A program made the position numbers and the translations under genes. From Inga oerstediana (Eukaryota > Streptophyta > Magnoliopsida > Fabales > Fabaceae), in the NCBI GenBank assembly GCA_963210345.1, contig OY723401.1, forward strand, positions 35,258,709-35,322,708: DNA of 64,000 nt, written 5' to 3'. Below are positions 48,299 through 57,298 of the stretch, one piece after another (positions within the stretch are counted from its first letter, which is position 1; each line of letters starts with the position of its first letter). Under the pieces are notes generated by a model, which worked only from the letters and a program-made list of their open reading frames with translations, had not been told where the DNA came from and ran no database searches.

Positions 48299-48830
48299 AG
48301 TCAATTTCCCACACCCTTACCCAATTAGTTGAATTTCCTGAAGTTGAACTTGTTAAAAATAGTTCTAAATGACGTCATTCAAATAATAAATATCTTTATA
48401 AATGTTATCATTCGTGTTACAAGTATAGTCATTTATTAAAACATTATATTCTTATTTGTAAAAATGGACAAGTGTGATCAATTTCCCACTTCCTCACCCA
48501 ATTAGTTGAGTTTCCCCATATGTGAAATTTGATAAATGTTGTAATAAATCGCATTATAGAAATGGTAAATACCTTTATAAATATTGTCATTTGCGTTACA
48601 AGCGCACGTAATCAGTAATTAAAACATTACATTTTTACTTGTAAAATCTAACAAGTGTAGTCAATTTCCCATTCCCTCACCCCAATTGGTTGAATTTCCC
48701 CAAATGTGAAACTTGTTAAAAATAGTAATAAATGACGTTACTGAAATGGTAAATAATTTTTATTCGCATGACAAGTGTAGTCAATAATGTAAAACATTAC
48801 ACACTTACATATATTATATATTATCAAAGG
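48299..48830. repeat. Three-copy tandem repeat of about 180 bp
   Basis: Units start near 48299, 48476 and 48658 with TCAATTTCCCA, then CACCCAATTAGTTGAATTTCC or variants, AATAAATGACGT, GGTAAATA, and TGTCATT...GTTACAAG. Such direct subterminal repeats are common in MULEs. Confidence 0.7.
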
Positions 48831-49241
48831 GCTTTGGTAGCCACGCTAACAAACCTTTTGGGAACCAAAGTGAGGTGAGATCAATTCCCACTCTCACCAC
48901 CTTAGACCCAAATAAAAAAGAATTATTGGCCTTCAAAAGCCATCGATGTCGGAGCTCTAGCTAGCCACCAACAGCCAGAGCGCTAGTGACTGGAGGGGAG
49001 GTTGCGGCTGCCATCGGAGCTTTGGCAGGCGGCCAATGGAGGTGCTCCGGTGAATATGACTTTTTCCTTAAAAAATTGAGGAAAAAGTTTGTTAAAATAT
49101 CAACACTTTAAAATCCCATACTTCTACACTCTCATCTATATGTCCTTTTGTATGTTCAAGTGACCTTTTGGGGAAATGAGAATTGATATTGTATTTTTTA
49201 AAAATTTTCCCTAATTGTATGTACATTGCAGTTATAAATAA

Positions 49242-49409
49242 GGGAGAATTACTATGAGGTCTCAATGAAAGGATTTAATTACCAAAATGTCCTAATGACA
49301 AGTGAGCAACATATATAAACCTTTTGTCATTTCTTGTACTAAAACTTATCAGGACATGCTCAATTGTTTTTAAATTTTTAGATGATTAAATCCCTTGAGT
49401 GATTTCCCC
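49242..49409. mobile_element. 168-bp MULE-type MITE
   Basis: Ends GGGAGAATTACT and the complement of GTGATTTCCCC, flanked by TATAAATAA (49233-49241) and TATGAATAA (49410-49418), 8 of 9 matching. The uninterrupted host sequence TTATAAATAACTCTGC is seen at about 49849. Confidence 0.7.
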
Positions 49410-49522
49410 TATGAATAACTCTTCATTTCCCTATTTCAACTATCGAGTTTATAGCATATGCGTAAAGTTTCTATTAGTTTCACTTTCATTTTATAATGTC
49501 AATTCTAGATACCTAAGTTTTG
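49410..49522 (+). repeat. Intron-like segment duplicated at 49854-49966
   Basis: ATAACTCTTCATTTCCC, GTTTATAGCATATG, TTCACTTTCATTTTATAAT and CTAGATACCTAA align with ATAACTCTGCATTTCCC and so on in the second copy, at about 85% by eye. It is part of the internal duplication in the GMC pseudogene. Confidence 0.75.
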
Positions 49523-49680
49523 GGGCTATATTGAAGCTGGCAGTGGATTGGGCTTGGAGGTTCCTTGGGCTCAAGTCCTTCAATGGATTTTTGAGACTTC
49601 GTATAATCAGGTCATTGTTGCACTATCTCACTAACATAGAACATCGGTGGTCCTGTAATTGTTAAATAACCAGAATCCAA
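49523..49680 (+). pseudogene. Second copy of a GMC exon-like segment
   Basis: GGGCTATATTGAAGCTGGC onward aligns with 5653-5740 and then with 31553-31649, at about 80-85% by eye. In one frame it reads FGAILKLAVDWAWRFLGLKS, where first-copy 5653 onward reads GAILKLAVDGAWEFLGLKNF. It follows directly on the intron-like segment with a CTAAG junction. The place in the gene corresponds to the region after VVGIT in family members, but the peptide itself is not clearly conserved, so it may be a diverged exon or intron. Confidence 0.6.
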
Positions 49681-49701
49681 TATCTTCATTTGCACTATCC
49701 A

Positions 49702-49703
<2 letters not shown>

Positions 49704-49732
<29 letters not shown>
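49704..49732. repeat. Homopolymer of 29 C
   Basis: A run of 29 consecutive C between AAA and TCTTGCGC. The length should be treated as uncertain because homopolymers are error-prone in sequencing. Confidence 0.9.
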
Positions 49733-49734
<2 letters not shown>

Positions 49735-49853
49735 TTGCGCTTGCCCGACATCCAAGATTTCACTACCATATATATACCATAGCAACAATTTTTATTAAAA
49801 AAAATTTTCTTTTTAAGTTTAATATGTAAGAACTTTGCAATTTCCAATTATAA

Positions 49854-49966
49854 ATAACTCTGCATTTCCCCGTTTCAATCATCCAGTTTATATCATATGT
49901 GTAACATTTCTACTAGTTTCGCTTTCATTTTATAATATCAATTCCAGATACCTAACTTTGAGACCA
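49854..49966 (+). repeat. Second copy of the intron-like segment
   Basis: Partner of 49410-49522. After it the sequence diverges, and 49967-50430 holds no feature beyond a T18 run at about 50107-50122. Confidence 0.75.
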
Positions 49967-50431
49967 TCGGAATAAAGACAGACAATATCACAAGCTTAAC
50001 TTAGTTTGCTCATATAGATATAGCCTAAGTACAAATTTATATTAAAATTAACATACACAATGAAAATTTTGATGGTGGAAGTTTTTTAGCACTGCCCAAT
50101 TAGGCTTTTTTTTTTTTTTTTTGTTCAAGGAAGGAGGCGCCAAATCCCCAAACATAGGTACGTCCTTTAGTTTGAAAATTTTCTAGCAATAAGTTTAAGT
50201 TTTTTCCATTAGGTACACGTATTTTCTTATTAGAAGCAATAAGTTATAGTTGAACACATATCATAGTATATAAACTTCGTCGTTATCTATGCATTAAGTT
50301 CAACCATTGCATAGTAGCTGGCCAACTTTATTTTCTTAGGGCTACATATTTGCACATAATTTACCTTTTAATGTAACAATGAATGAGCTTAGATCTTATT
50401 CAAAAAGAGAAATTAACTTGGTTCTTATTTG

Positions 50432-51202
50432 AAGACAAGCCAACCCTCCATGGTTTTCCCTCAAGCTTTCTTGCGAGTATAAACCTTAAGGGTCTGTTTG
50501 GAGTGAGGGATTTGGAGGGGAAGGGAGGGGAGGGAAAATTTTTATGAGTTGAATTTTAAAATATTAAAGAAATGTGGTAATAAAATTTTAATAAAGAGAA
50601 TATATAAGATAAAAGAGTAAAAAAAATTAATTAAAAAATTTTAACCCCACTTCTCCAATTTTTTTAAATTCAACTCAAAAATTTTTTCCCTCCGCCACTT
50701 TCCCTTCCCTCCCCTCAGACCAAACAACCCCTAAAGGTGGAATCATTATGGAAAAAGTGAATCGACCTCTCTCAAAAGGCCATCTTGAGCTCCATACCAC
50801 TAATCCAAACGACAACCCATCGGTTACCTTCAACTACTTCAAAGAGCCAGACGACCTCAGGACTTGTGTTGAAGGCATGAAAACCATCATTGATCTTATA
50901 AACTCAAAGGCTTTCTCAAAGTTCAGATATAAGAACATGCCAGTGCAAGACCTAATTGACTTGATCTTGAGCTTACCAGTGAACTTAAGGCCAAAACATG
51001 AAAGTACTGCTTTCTCTTTAGAACAGTATTGGATAGAAACAGTGTTGACTATATATCATTTTCATGGAGGCTGCCAGGTTGATATGGTTGTCGATCGTGA
51101 TAATAAGGTTATGGGTGTGGATTCTTAGAGAGTTATTGATGGTTCAACCTTTTCTAGCTCACCTGGGACCAATCCTCAAGCTGCATTAATGATGATAGGA
51201 AG
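50432..51202 (+). pseudogene. GMC oxidoreductase C-terminal exon with premature stop and MITE
   Basis: Encodes GGIIMEKVNRPLSKGHLELH, NPNDNPSVTFNYFKEPDDL, CVEGMKTIIDLINSKAFSKF and the active-site region YHFHGGCQVD (the catalytic His of GMC enzymes is the one in HxGGCQ). TAG at 51126-51128 interrupts VDS and RVIDGSTF, where the family has a leucine. SPGTNPQAALMMIG follows, with the second conserved motif NPQA. A Tourist MITE lies at 50490-50731, directly in the start of the exon (frame ASINLKGG when removed). The end at GGAAG|GAAAGT shows a GA where the donor GT is expected. This is the best preserved piece of the gene. Confidence 0.9.
50490..50731. mobile_element. Tourist-like (PIF/Harbinger) MITE
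   Basis: Ends GGGTCTGTTTGG and the complement of CCAAACAACCCC, flanked by the 3-bp duplication TAA. 242 bp, with G-rich left and C-rich right subterminal regions. Confidence 0.8.
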
Positions 51203-51542
51203 GAAAGTACATTAACAAATATTCCTCTAACCCTATTTATAAGTAACTTTCAACATGGTTCAGATGGATTAAGATAACCTTAAATCTCATCATTAACCCT
51301 GCCTTAAATTTAACAACTTTCTAACTTTACCCCCTATTTAATATACATGTACCTTATGAAAGCAAAGTTAATATAATAATAAATGTAGGTAAAATTGTAC
51401 ATTCATGTTAAAAATTTAATGATATAACTTAAAAATAGGACCAAAATAAATCTTCTCTCTTTGTCAATCAGTGAATAGGATGGGGTATAAATATTCATAG
51501 ACTTGTAAATTAAATCAGGGAGAGAGTTTAGTTAATCTTGTA
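51203..51542 (+). other. Start of last intron of the GMC pseudogene
   Basis: AT-rich intron sequence without further features, up to the 9-bp target duplication of the foldback element. Confidence 0.5.
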
Positions 51543-51551
51543 TTATTCAAT

Positions 51552-53024
51552 GGGTAAAGGTGCTAAAATGACCATAATCTTTTTTGAAAAGAGCAACTGT
51601 AACCACGAACTAATTTTTGGAGCAAAAGTAACTATAAACTTTATGAAAGAGAGCAAAAGTAACCCTGACGTTAACGGACGTTAACGTCCGTTAATGTGAA
51701 CTTTTTAAGGTGCTAAAATAGCCATTAACTAATTTCAAAAGTGCAAAAGTAATCATAAACTTTTTCTTGGATGCAAAAGTAACTTCTTGAACATTAATTC
51801 ATAATTTTTTTTTTTTTTTTTTGCTTTTGTGTTGTCAGTATTTTATCAATTTGGGGATTAAAATGACAAAACTTATGAATTAATATTCAAAAAGTCAACA
51901 TTTTTTTTATTTTGGCAAGAATGACGAAACGAAAGAAAATTATCATCTAACTCCAAAAGATAAAATCCAAGGTAATTAAACTTGGACCTGTCAGTGAACC
52001 GGCCGGGGTACTGGGTCAAAGGTCAATGGGTTAGACTGGAGCTAAACCGGTGAGAAATGAAAAATTTTAGGCTTATAGTATGAAATTCTAAAGGAAAAAT
52101 AAAAAAAAAAGTTTTTTTAAACAAAAATTAAAAACTTAACCCAAATCTATTGACCGGTTAGCCGGTTTTCGATCTGGTTCGGATCAAATAACCATGATAA
52201 AATCCTTAACATTAATTATAAAATAGGTGACTTTTTGAACATTAATTTATAAGTTTTTTTTTATTTTTGTCATTCTAATCCCCAAAGTGATAAAACATTC
52301 ATAACACAAAAGCAAAAGTAAAAAAAAAAAACTTATAAATTAATGTTCAAAAAGTCACATATTTTATAATTAATGTTAAGGATTTTGTCATGGTTATTTG
52401 ATCCGAACCAGATCGAAAACCAGCTAACCGGTCAGTAGATTTGGGTTAAGCTTTTAATTTTTGTTTAAAAAAACATTTTTTTTATTTTTCCTTTAGAATT
52501 TCATACTATAAGCCTAAAATTTTCCATTTCTCACCGGTTTAGCTCTAGTCTGACCCACTGACCCTTGACCCAGTACCCCAGCCGGTTCACTAACAGGTCC
52601 AGGTTTAATTACCTTGGATTTTATCTTTTGGAGTTAGGTGATGACTTTCTTTCGTTTCGTCATTCTCGCCAAAATAAAAAAAGTTGACTTTTTAAATATT
52701 AATTAATAAGTTTTGTCATTTTAATCCTCAAATTGATAAAACACTCACAACACAAAAGCAAAAAAAAAAAATTATGAATTAATGTTCAAGAAGTTACTTT
52801 TGCATCCAAAAAAAAGTTTATTGTTACTTTTGCACTTTTGACATTAGTTAATGGCTATTTTAGCACCTTAAAAAGTTCACATTAACGGACGTTAACGTCC
52901 GTTAACGTCAGGGTTACTTTTGCTCTCTTTTATAAAGTTTATGGTTACTTTTGCTCCAAAAATTAGTTCATGGTTACAGTTGCTCTTTTCACAAAAGTTT
53001 ATGGTCATTTTAGCACCTTTACCC
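51552..53024. mobile_element. Foldback Mutator-like element, near-perfect 1.47-kb palindrome
   Basis: Starts GGGTAAAGGTGCTAAAATG and ends with its complement. The perfect 9-bp duplication TTATTCAAT flanks it (51543-51551 and 53025-53033). The two arms are inverted copies over almost the whole length, meeting near 52288 with a short unpaired centre (CCCCAAAGTGATAAAACATTCA region). Each arm contains an embedded CCGG-rich block (about 51980-52190 and 52390-52600). No coding sequence. It lies in the last intron of the GMC pseudogene. Confidence 0.9.
51671..51694. repeat. Perfect 24-bp palindrome in the left foldback arm
   Basis: TTAACGGACGTT followed by its exact reverse complement. The same 24 bases recur in the right arm at 52882-52905. 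Confidence 0.9.
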
Positions 53025-53248
53025 TTATTCAATTAAAACATCGTAGGATGACTTTCTTTCTTTCTTGGGGTCAGCTGAGCATCATCCAATTAGTTTTTTT
53101 TAAAAAAAAAAAATATTTTTCATATAGAATCAGTGAACAAAATGGCTAGTACGTACGTAACTAAGGGACTTCATCTAAACTTAATTTGCTCATTGAATTT
53201 AAGTAATCGGTGTTTATCAAATGACTTTGTTTTTCTCACTATATGTAG

Positions 53249-53285
53249 GTATATGGAGCAGAAGATTTTAAGAGAAAGAAAGTGA
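53249..53285 (+). pseudogene. Last GMC exon
   Basis: After a TATATGTAG acceptor the sequence reads YMEQKILRERK and TGA, matching the YMGxKILRER end of HOTHEAD/mandelonitrile-lyase proteins. With the expected phase it completes GR-YM across the intron. The donor of the previous exon is mutated, so correct splicing is unlikely. Confidence 0.75.
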
Positions 53286-53293
53286 AGAGATGA

Positions 53294-53509
53294 CTTGAGT
53301 CCTTGTTTAATGTCTGTGCTTCACTTTGCAGTATGTTTAATTTAGTGTGTGTGATGTATCTAAGGTTCAAAAAAATGTTACGTAATTCACGTGTTTAATG
53401 TCTTGAGTCCTTATTTAATGTCTGTGTTTCACTTTGCAGTATGTTTAATTTAGTGTGTGTGATGTATCTAAGGTTCAAAAAAATGTTACGTTATTCACGT
53501 GTGTTGAGG
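53294..53509. repeat. Tandem duplication of 108 bp after the last exon
   Basis: CTTGAGTCCTTGTTTAATG (53294) recurs as CTTGAGTCCTTATTTAATG (53402). The two copies are almost identical, including TCACTTTGCAGTATG and GATGTATCTAAGG, so the duplication is recent. Position fits the 3' UTR. Confidence 0.9.
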
Positions 53510-53849
53510 TTAGCCTTTCTTTGTTTTTTTATAGAATAAAAAGAAACTAAGTTACCCTTTCTATTCATAGGATGAATTAACATCGGCTTTTCATTCTCTT
53601 TGCCGTGATGCCGTCTCAAAATCTATTCGTTCTCTCAATTTTTAATAAACATTACGAAAATCTCTTAAATATTATAAAATACTTACTTTTATTAATTGAA
53701 AGTGTGTTAAAAACTGTAAAATTATTAATTTGTCCCTATAACCTAATTGCATACTTTCTAATATTTTAAAAGCCAAAATGTCAACACTTGTTTCTATTTC
53801 GATATTTATAGAGTAATAGAGACCAAGTTCCACAGACATACAGAAAAAT
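53510..53849. other. Unassigned AT-rich sequence
   Basis: No feature recognised between the tandem duplication and the partial LTR. Its end may already belong to the LTR. Confidence 0.4.
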
Positions 53850-55948
53850 ACATATATATTGATAAAAGTATTTGTTTACAGTCCGAAGTCAAGATACAAA
53901 AAGCGACAATATTTCCAACATAAGCTATCTATAACCACGAACTTTAACTTCATCTTGAGACACGTGCCAGTCACTTTTCTTTATCTACGTCCTTGCCTTT
54001 TGATCCACTAACACCCGCTGAGATGTTTGGTTTAGAAAAAGGGGTGAGATTCCAAGGAATTCCAGTAGAAACATGATATCGTTCATAGAAAATGTAAAAA
54101 GTATATATGATATGCGCCATGTATGCACCAATTAATGAACAATATAAACATATCATCTGCATGTATACATGGGGCCCAGCCCCACTAATCTGCACCGGTT
54201 CAGTTCTCACCAACTTCAATGTAAGTGCCTCTAGCACTACTGACCCTTCTCTGGGCAAAGCATGTTGATTAATAAAGTATATTTACAACAACGTCTTCCA
54301 CATGAATCATATAACTATGGCATTATGTATGAAGGATAATGCCCCTACCTCGAAGTTCTATCGACCCCTTTTTATGTGCCTCGTGAAACGTGTTGACTTT
54401 CGGCTCCTGATTCAATCCTAAAATATTAAATATATAAGAAATAGGTCATAGCCTATCCAAGTATCATTTTAGATACTTCCATAGTGTTTCTTGTAGTTAT
54501 ATTACCCTATGGTGAAAATTTGCCAAAATTCACCCGGGACCCCGGCCTGACCCCGTCGTATCCGGCTCGATGGCACATTTTCTCCAAATGTTTAACTAGA
54601 GCTATCTTGATATATTTTCGCCCAAGGAATCCATTTCCAGGCTCAAAAATTACTAAATTCAATGTCAAATTATGAAATTGCCCATAGCAGCCCTACTTTT
54701 AGGTTTTAGGGGCATTTTCGTAATTATGCTTTTTTGATCTTTTCTGAAAAAGTGCTCAATTGTAACCCCACCTAATTTTCCCTCTTGAATCCAATAGAAT
54801 TATCAAATTATTGAAAATCCAACTCTAAGACACTTTTACAGCCCTGACTGAAATTTATGGGTTCTCTAGGAAAAATCAGGGTTTTGCGATTTCGGCTCAG
54901 TAAACGCATTCCTTTCTACTCCTAACCACTTTATTTACCATCTAATTGAGTTATAACAACCATTTGAACTAAAATTGGGCAGCAAAATCCTTAGGCACAC
55001 ACATTCCAAAATTTAAAACCAATGGCAATCCGTGAAATTTCACTGATTAAATGCTCACAGCAGACAGAATAGACAATATATGAAGGTTTGGAGATTATCT
55101 TTCACTTCACTCTGGTTTTTCCCAACAAGGCTGAAACCCTAGCTTTTACACACCTAAATATGGGCTTCCCAAACCTTTGCAAGTTTTTCTTCTCTTTCTC
55201 TCTCTAGAATTTCACACTCTCTCTCACTAGTCCAGATCTGTTAGGGCACGAAAATGAGCTAGAGGAAGATGATGAAAAAGTGTTTTTATTATATTTTATG
55301 ATTTTTAACGATTTATGGAATTTCCAAAAATTCCAAAATCCATTTTATGCACATAAACCCTATGTACATGTAACCAAGCTCATTAAACCCAACCAATATT
55401 TTCCTTCCTCTTGCAATATGTAGGAGACACCTAGGGGTCCCTCCCTATGGTATCAATTGGCTTCACAACTTATCTAAATTACGTATACATGTAAATTTTC
55501 AATTTTGGTCAAATTTGCATTTTTGCTCAAATTTTTTCATAAATTCATATTTAATTGACCAAAATATTCTAAATATATTTTTCACCTTTATTTTCCTTAA
55601 TTAATTGAAATTAACTTCAATTAATCAGAAAATAATTAATTTTGTGATAATTTGGCAAAATTACGATTTTGCCATTACCTTTCTAATCCAATTTCTTCTC
55701 TTATTTTTCTTTGGCCAATTTGCATTTATTTTTGGACCAAATATTTTCTCTAATATTCCTTCATTTTTAGACCTTAATATTGGGGTTTTTAAATTATCCA
55801 AATTAATTCCATAATTATTTTTGCCCAATTTCCCATGAAATTGAACATTTATAAATTTATAAATTCCAAATTCATGAATATTCACAATTTATTGAATTTC
55901 TCAAATATTTACAATATTTTCGGTGAATATAAAATTTGGGGTGTTACA
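53850..55948 (+). mobile_element. Partial LTR G, related to solo LTR B
   Basis: Ends GGGGTGTTACA at 55948. It aligns with B over the GAGATTCCAAGGAATTCCAG motif, CTTCCATAGTGTTTCTT, CGGGACCCCGGCCTGACCCC, CCCAAGGAATCCATTTCC and the splice-like GGTTTTGCGATTTCGGCTC. The TGTAAC start is missing and the left limit is approximate, so the 5' part was lost or has diverged. No coding sequence. Confidence 0.65.
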
Positions 55949-56162
55949 CGGACCGGACGTCGAGCCGAAGAGATCAATGGGTCATGGTTTAAACAGCTAG
56001 TGAAATAACATAGTATTACTATACAATTTATTAATTTATTTAAATTAATTTAAATATAAATAAAAGGTGAAGGCGCAAAATTAACAATGAAGTTTTGGCT
56101 GTGAAAATATACATAAACTCTTATAAAAGGTGAAAAAATACAACATTGTTAGTTCTTCTTAT

Positions 56163-56678
56163 CATTGAACAAAGAACCGGACCGGACCGGCCGGTTCGAC
56201 CGGTTGAACCGGGAACTGCTCAGTGGTCCGGTCCGATCTGACCATTGAACCGTGAACCGGTTGAAACCGGTCAAAACCGGGATGAAACCGGTTTGACCAG
56301 TTTTCATTTTTTTTTTATTATTATTTTTTGTTATTTTTTAGGAAAATTAAATACCAAAATGAAGAGAAAAGTAGATAAAGAAAGAACAAATATAAAAAAA
56401 GTGAAGAAGATAATGAAAAAAATTATTTAAAAGGATATATCATTACATAAGTATAAGTATTATAACTGATACTAATAGATTTTAAGCATTTTTTTTCTAA
56501 AAATCTTCATTTTTATCTATAGAAGTTTAAAAATATATTAATATATATATATTGCCATTAATAAATTATAATATTTTAATATGGCCGGTTCAACTATCGG
56601 TTAGACCCCGGTTGACTCATTAACCCTTGAACCTGTATCGTGACCGGTTCATTGCCCGGTCCGACTTTTCGTTCCTTG
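56163..56678. mobile_element. hAT-type MITE rich in ACCGG/CCGGT words
   Basis: Ends CATTGAACAAAGAACCGGACC and CAAGGAACGAAAAGTCGGACC (right end complemented). Flanks CTTCTTAT and CTCCTTAT match at 7 of 8, as for an 8-bp hAT duplication. The subterminal regions contain many GACCGG, ACCGGTT and GGTCCGG words. Confidence 0.7.
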
Positions 56679-56704
56679 CTCCTTATTAATAGCCGTCAAC
56701 TTCT

Positions 56705-56998
56705 ACCAATGGAAGTTGGCGCAGATGGGTAGGCATCTGCGCCACACCAATCCGTTCCTGGGTTCGATCCCAGGAAACGGAAGGTGTAAAGAATTTCCAT
56801 TGGGAGCTCTCTCCCCTGGGGTGCCTCAAAGAGGTGAATTCCTGTCGGGCCTATCAGATTGGGGGCGCCAGGACTAGTCGGTTGTCGGGGGCCCATGTCG
56901 GTAAATCCGGCGTTGGCCTTCAGGTTAACGCCGGATACCTGGAAGGTGGGTGCACCGAAGGCCAAAAATGGTCCATTGCATAAACCATCAAAAAAAAA
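56705..56998 (+). mobile_element. tRNA-derived SINE
   Basis: About 294 bp with RNA polymerase III boxes: A box TGGCGCAGATGG (56717-56728) and B box GGTTCGATCCC (56761-56771). It ends in an A run (56990-56999). Flanks ATAGCCGTCAACTTCT (56689-56704) and ATAGCCGGCAACTTCT (56999-57014) are a 16-bp duplication with one mismatch. It is mobilised by LINE machinery. Boxes and duplication are well preserved. Confidence 0.9.
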
Positions 56999-57069
56999 AT
57001 AGCCGGCAACTTCTTTTTGTGTGGGGCCCACTTCACCCTCAACCTCATTTTTATCTGCAACCTTCTCTT

Positions 57070-57298
57070 TTGGGATACCGTTGTTTGTGACGTTCTGGCG
57101 CCTCTTCTTTCAATCTTCACGTCCCCGTACGGCAGTAGCGAGGATGTTGGCGCAGGAGATGACGCCTGGGCACGCTTTCTCCACCTCCAAATCGATGGCC
57201 TCAATCACTTTGAAGCCGCGAGCTGAGTTCTTGTTGGGCACTGCACCCTTCTTTCCCTTGAATTTGGATGCATGTGCCGTCCAGCAGAACAGAACCAT
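57070..57298 (-). pseudogene. Class III peroxidase fragment
   Basis: The minus strand reads PNKNSARGFKVIEAIDLEVE, KACPGVISCANILA and, after a frame change near 57130, RRGARTSQTTVS. These are the conserved middle of secreted plant peroxidases, which oxidise phenolics with H2O2. The family has PNxNSxRGFxVID, VSCADILA and LGRRDxRTxSQ. Here the normal D of SCADIL is N. The distal and proximal haem histidines, signal peptide and other exons are absent. Its isolation between inverted repeats of a MULE-like element suggests transposon capture rather than decay in place. Confidence 0.85.

Larger units (their letters stand above)
31650..49211. mobile_element. MULE-like element holding solo LTR F and the Sirevirus
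   Basis: Termini GGGAAAATCCC (31650) and the complement of TTTTCCC (ends 49211) resemble the MULE at 7252. Subterminal regions align in inverted orientation (CCCCAAAAGGTCA, AAAAGGACA.ATAGA, GAGTGT, CACCGGAG..CCTCCA). Flanking 9-mers TAATTTTAA and TAATTGTAT agree at 7 of 9. Without the inner insertions it is about 3.3 kb, with direct repeats near its right end and no recognisable transposase. The span 31910-33322 is AT-rich and unassigned. Confidence 0.6.

Noticed and set aside
56705..56785. tRNA-like sequence with A and B boxes
   Set aside because: The sequence continues about 210 bp beyond the B box to an A run and has a 16-bp target duplication, so it is a SINE head and not a tRNA gene.
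56696..57204. Overlapping minus-strand open frames across the SINE
   Set aside because: They combine SINE sequence with the shifted end of the peroxidase fragment. Only the peroxidase part has family support.
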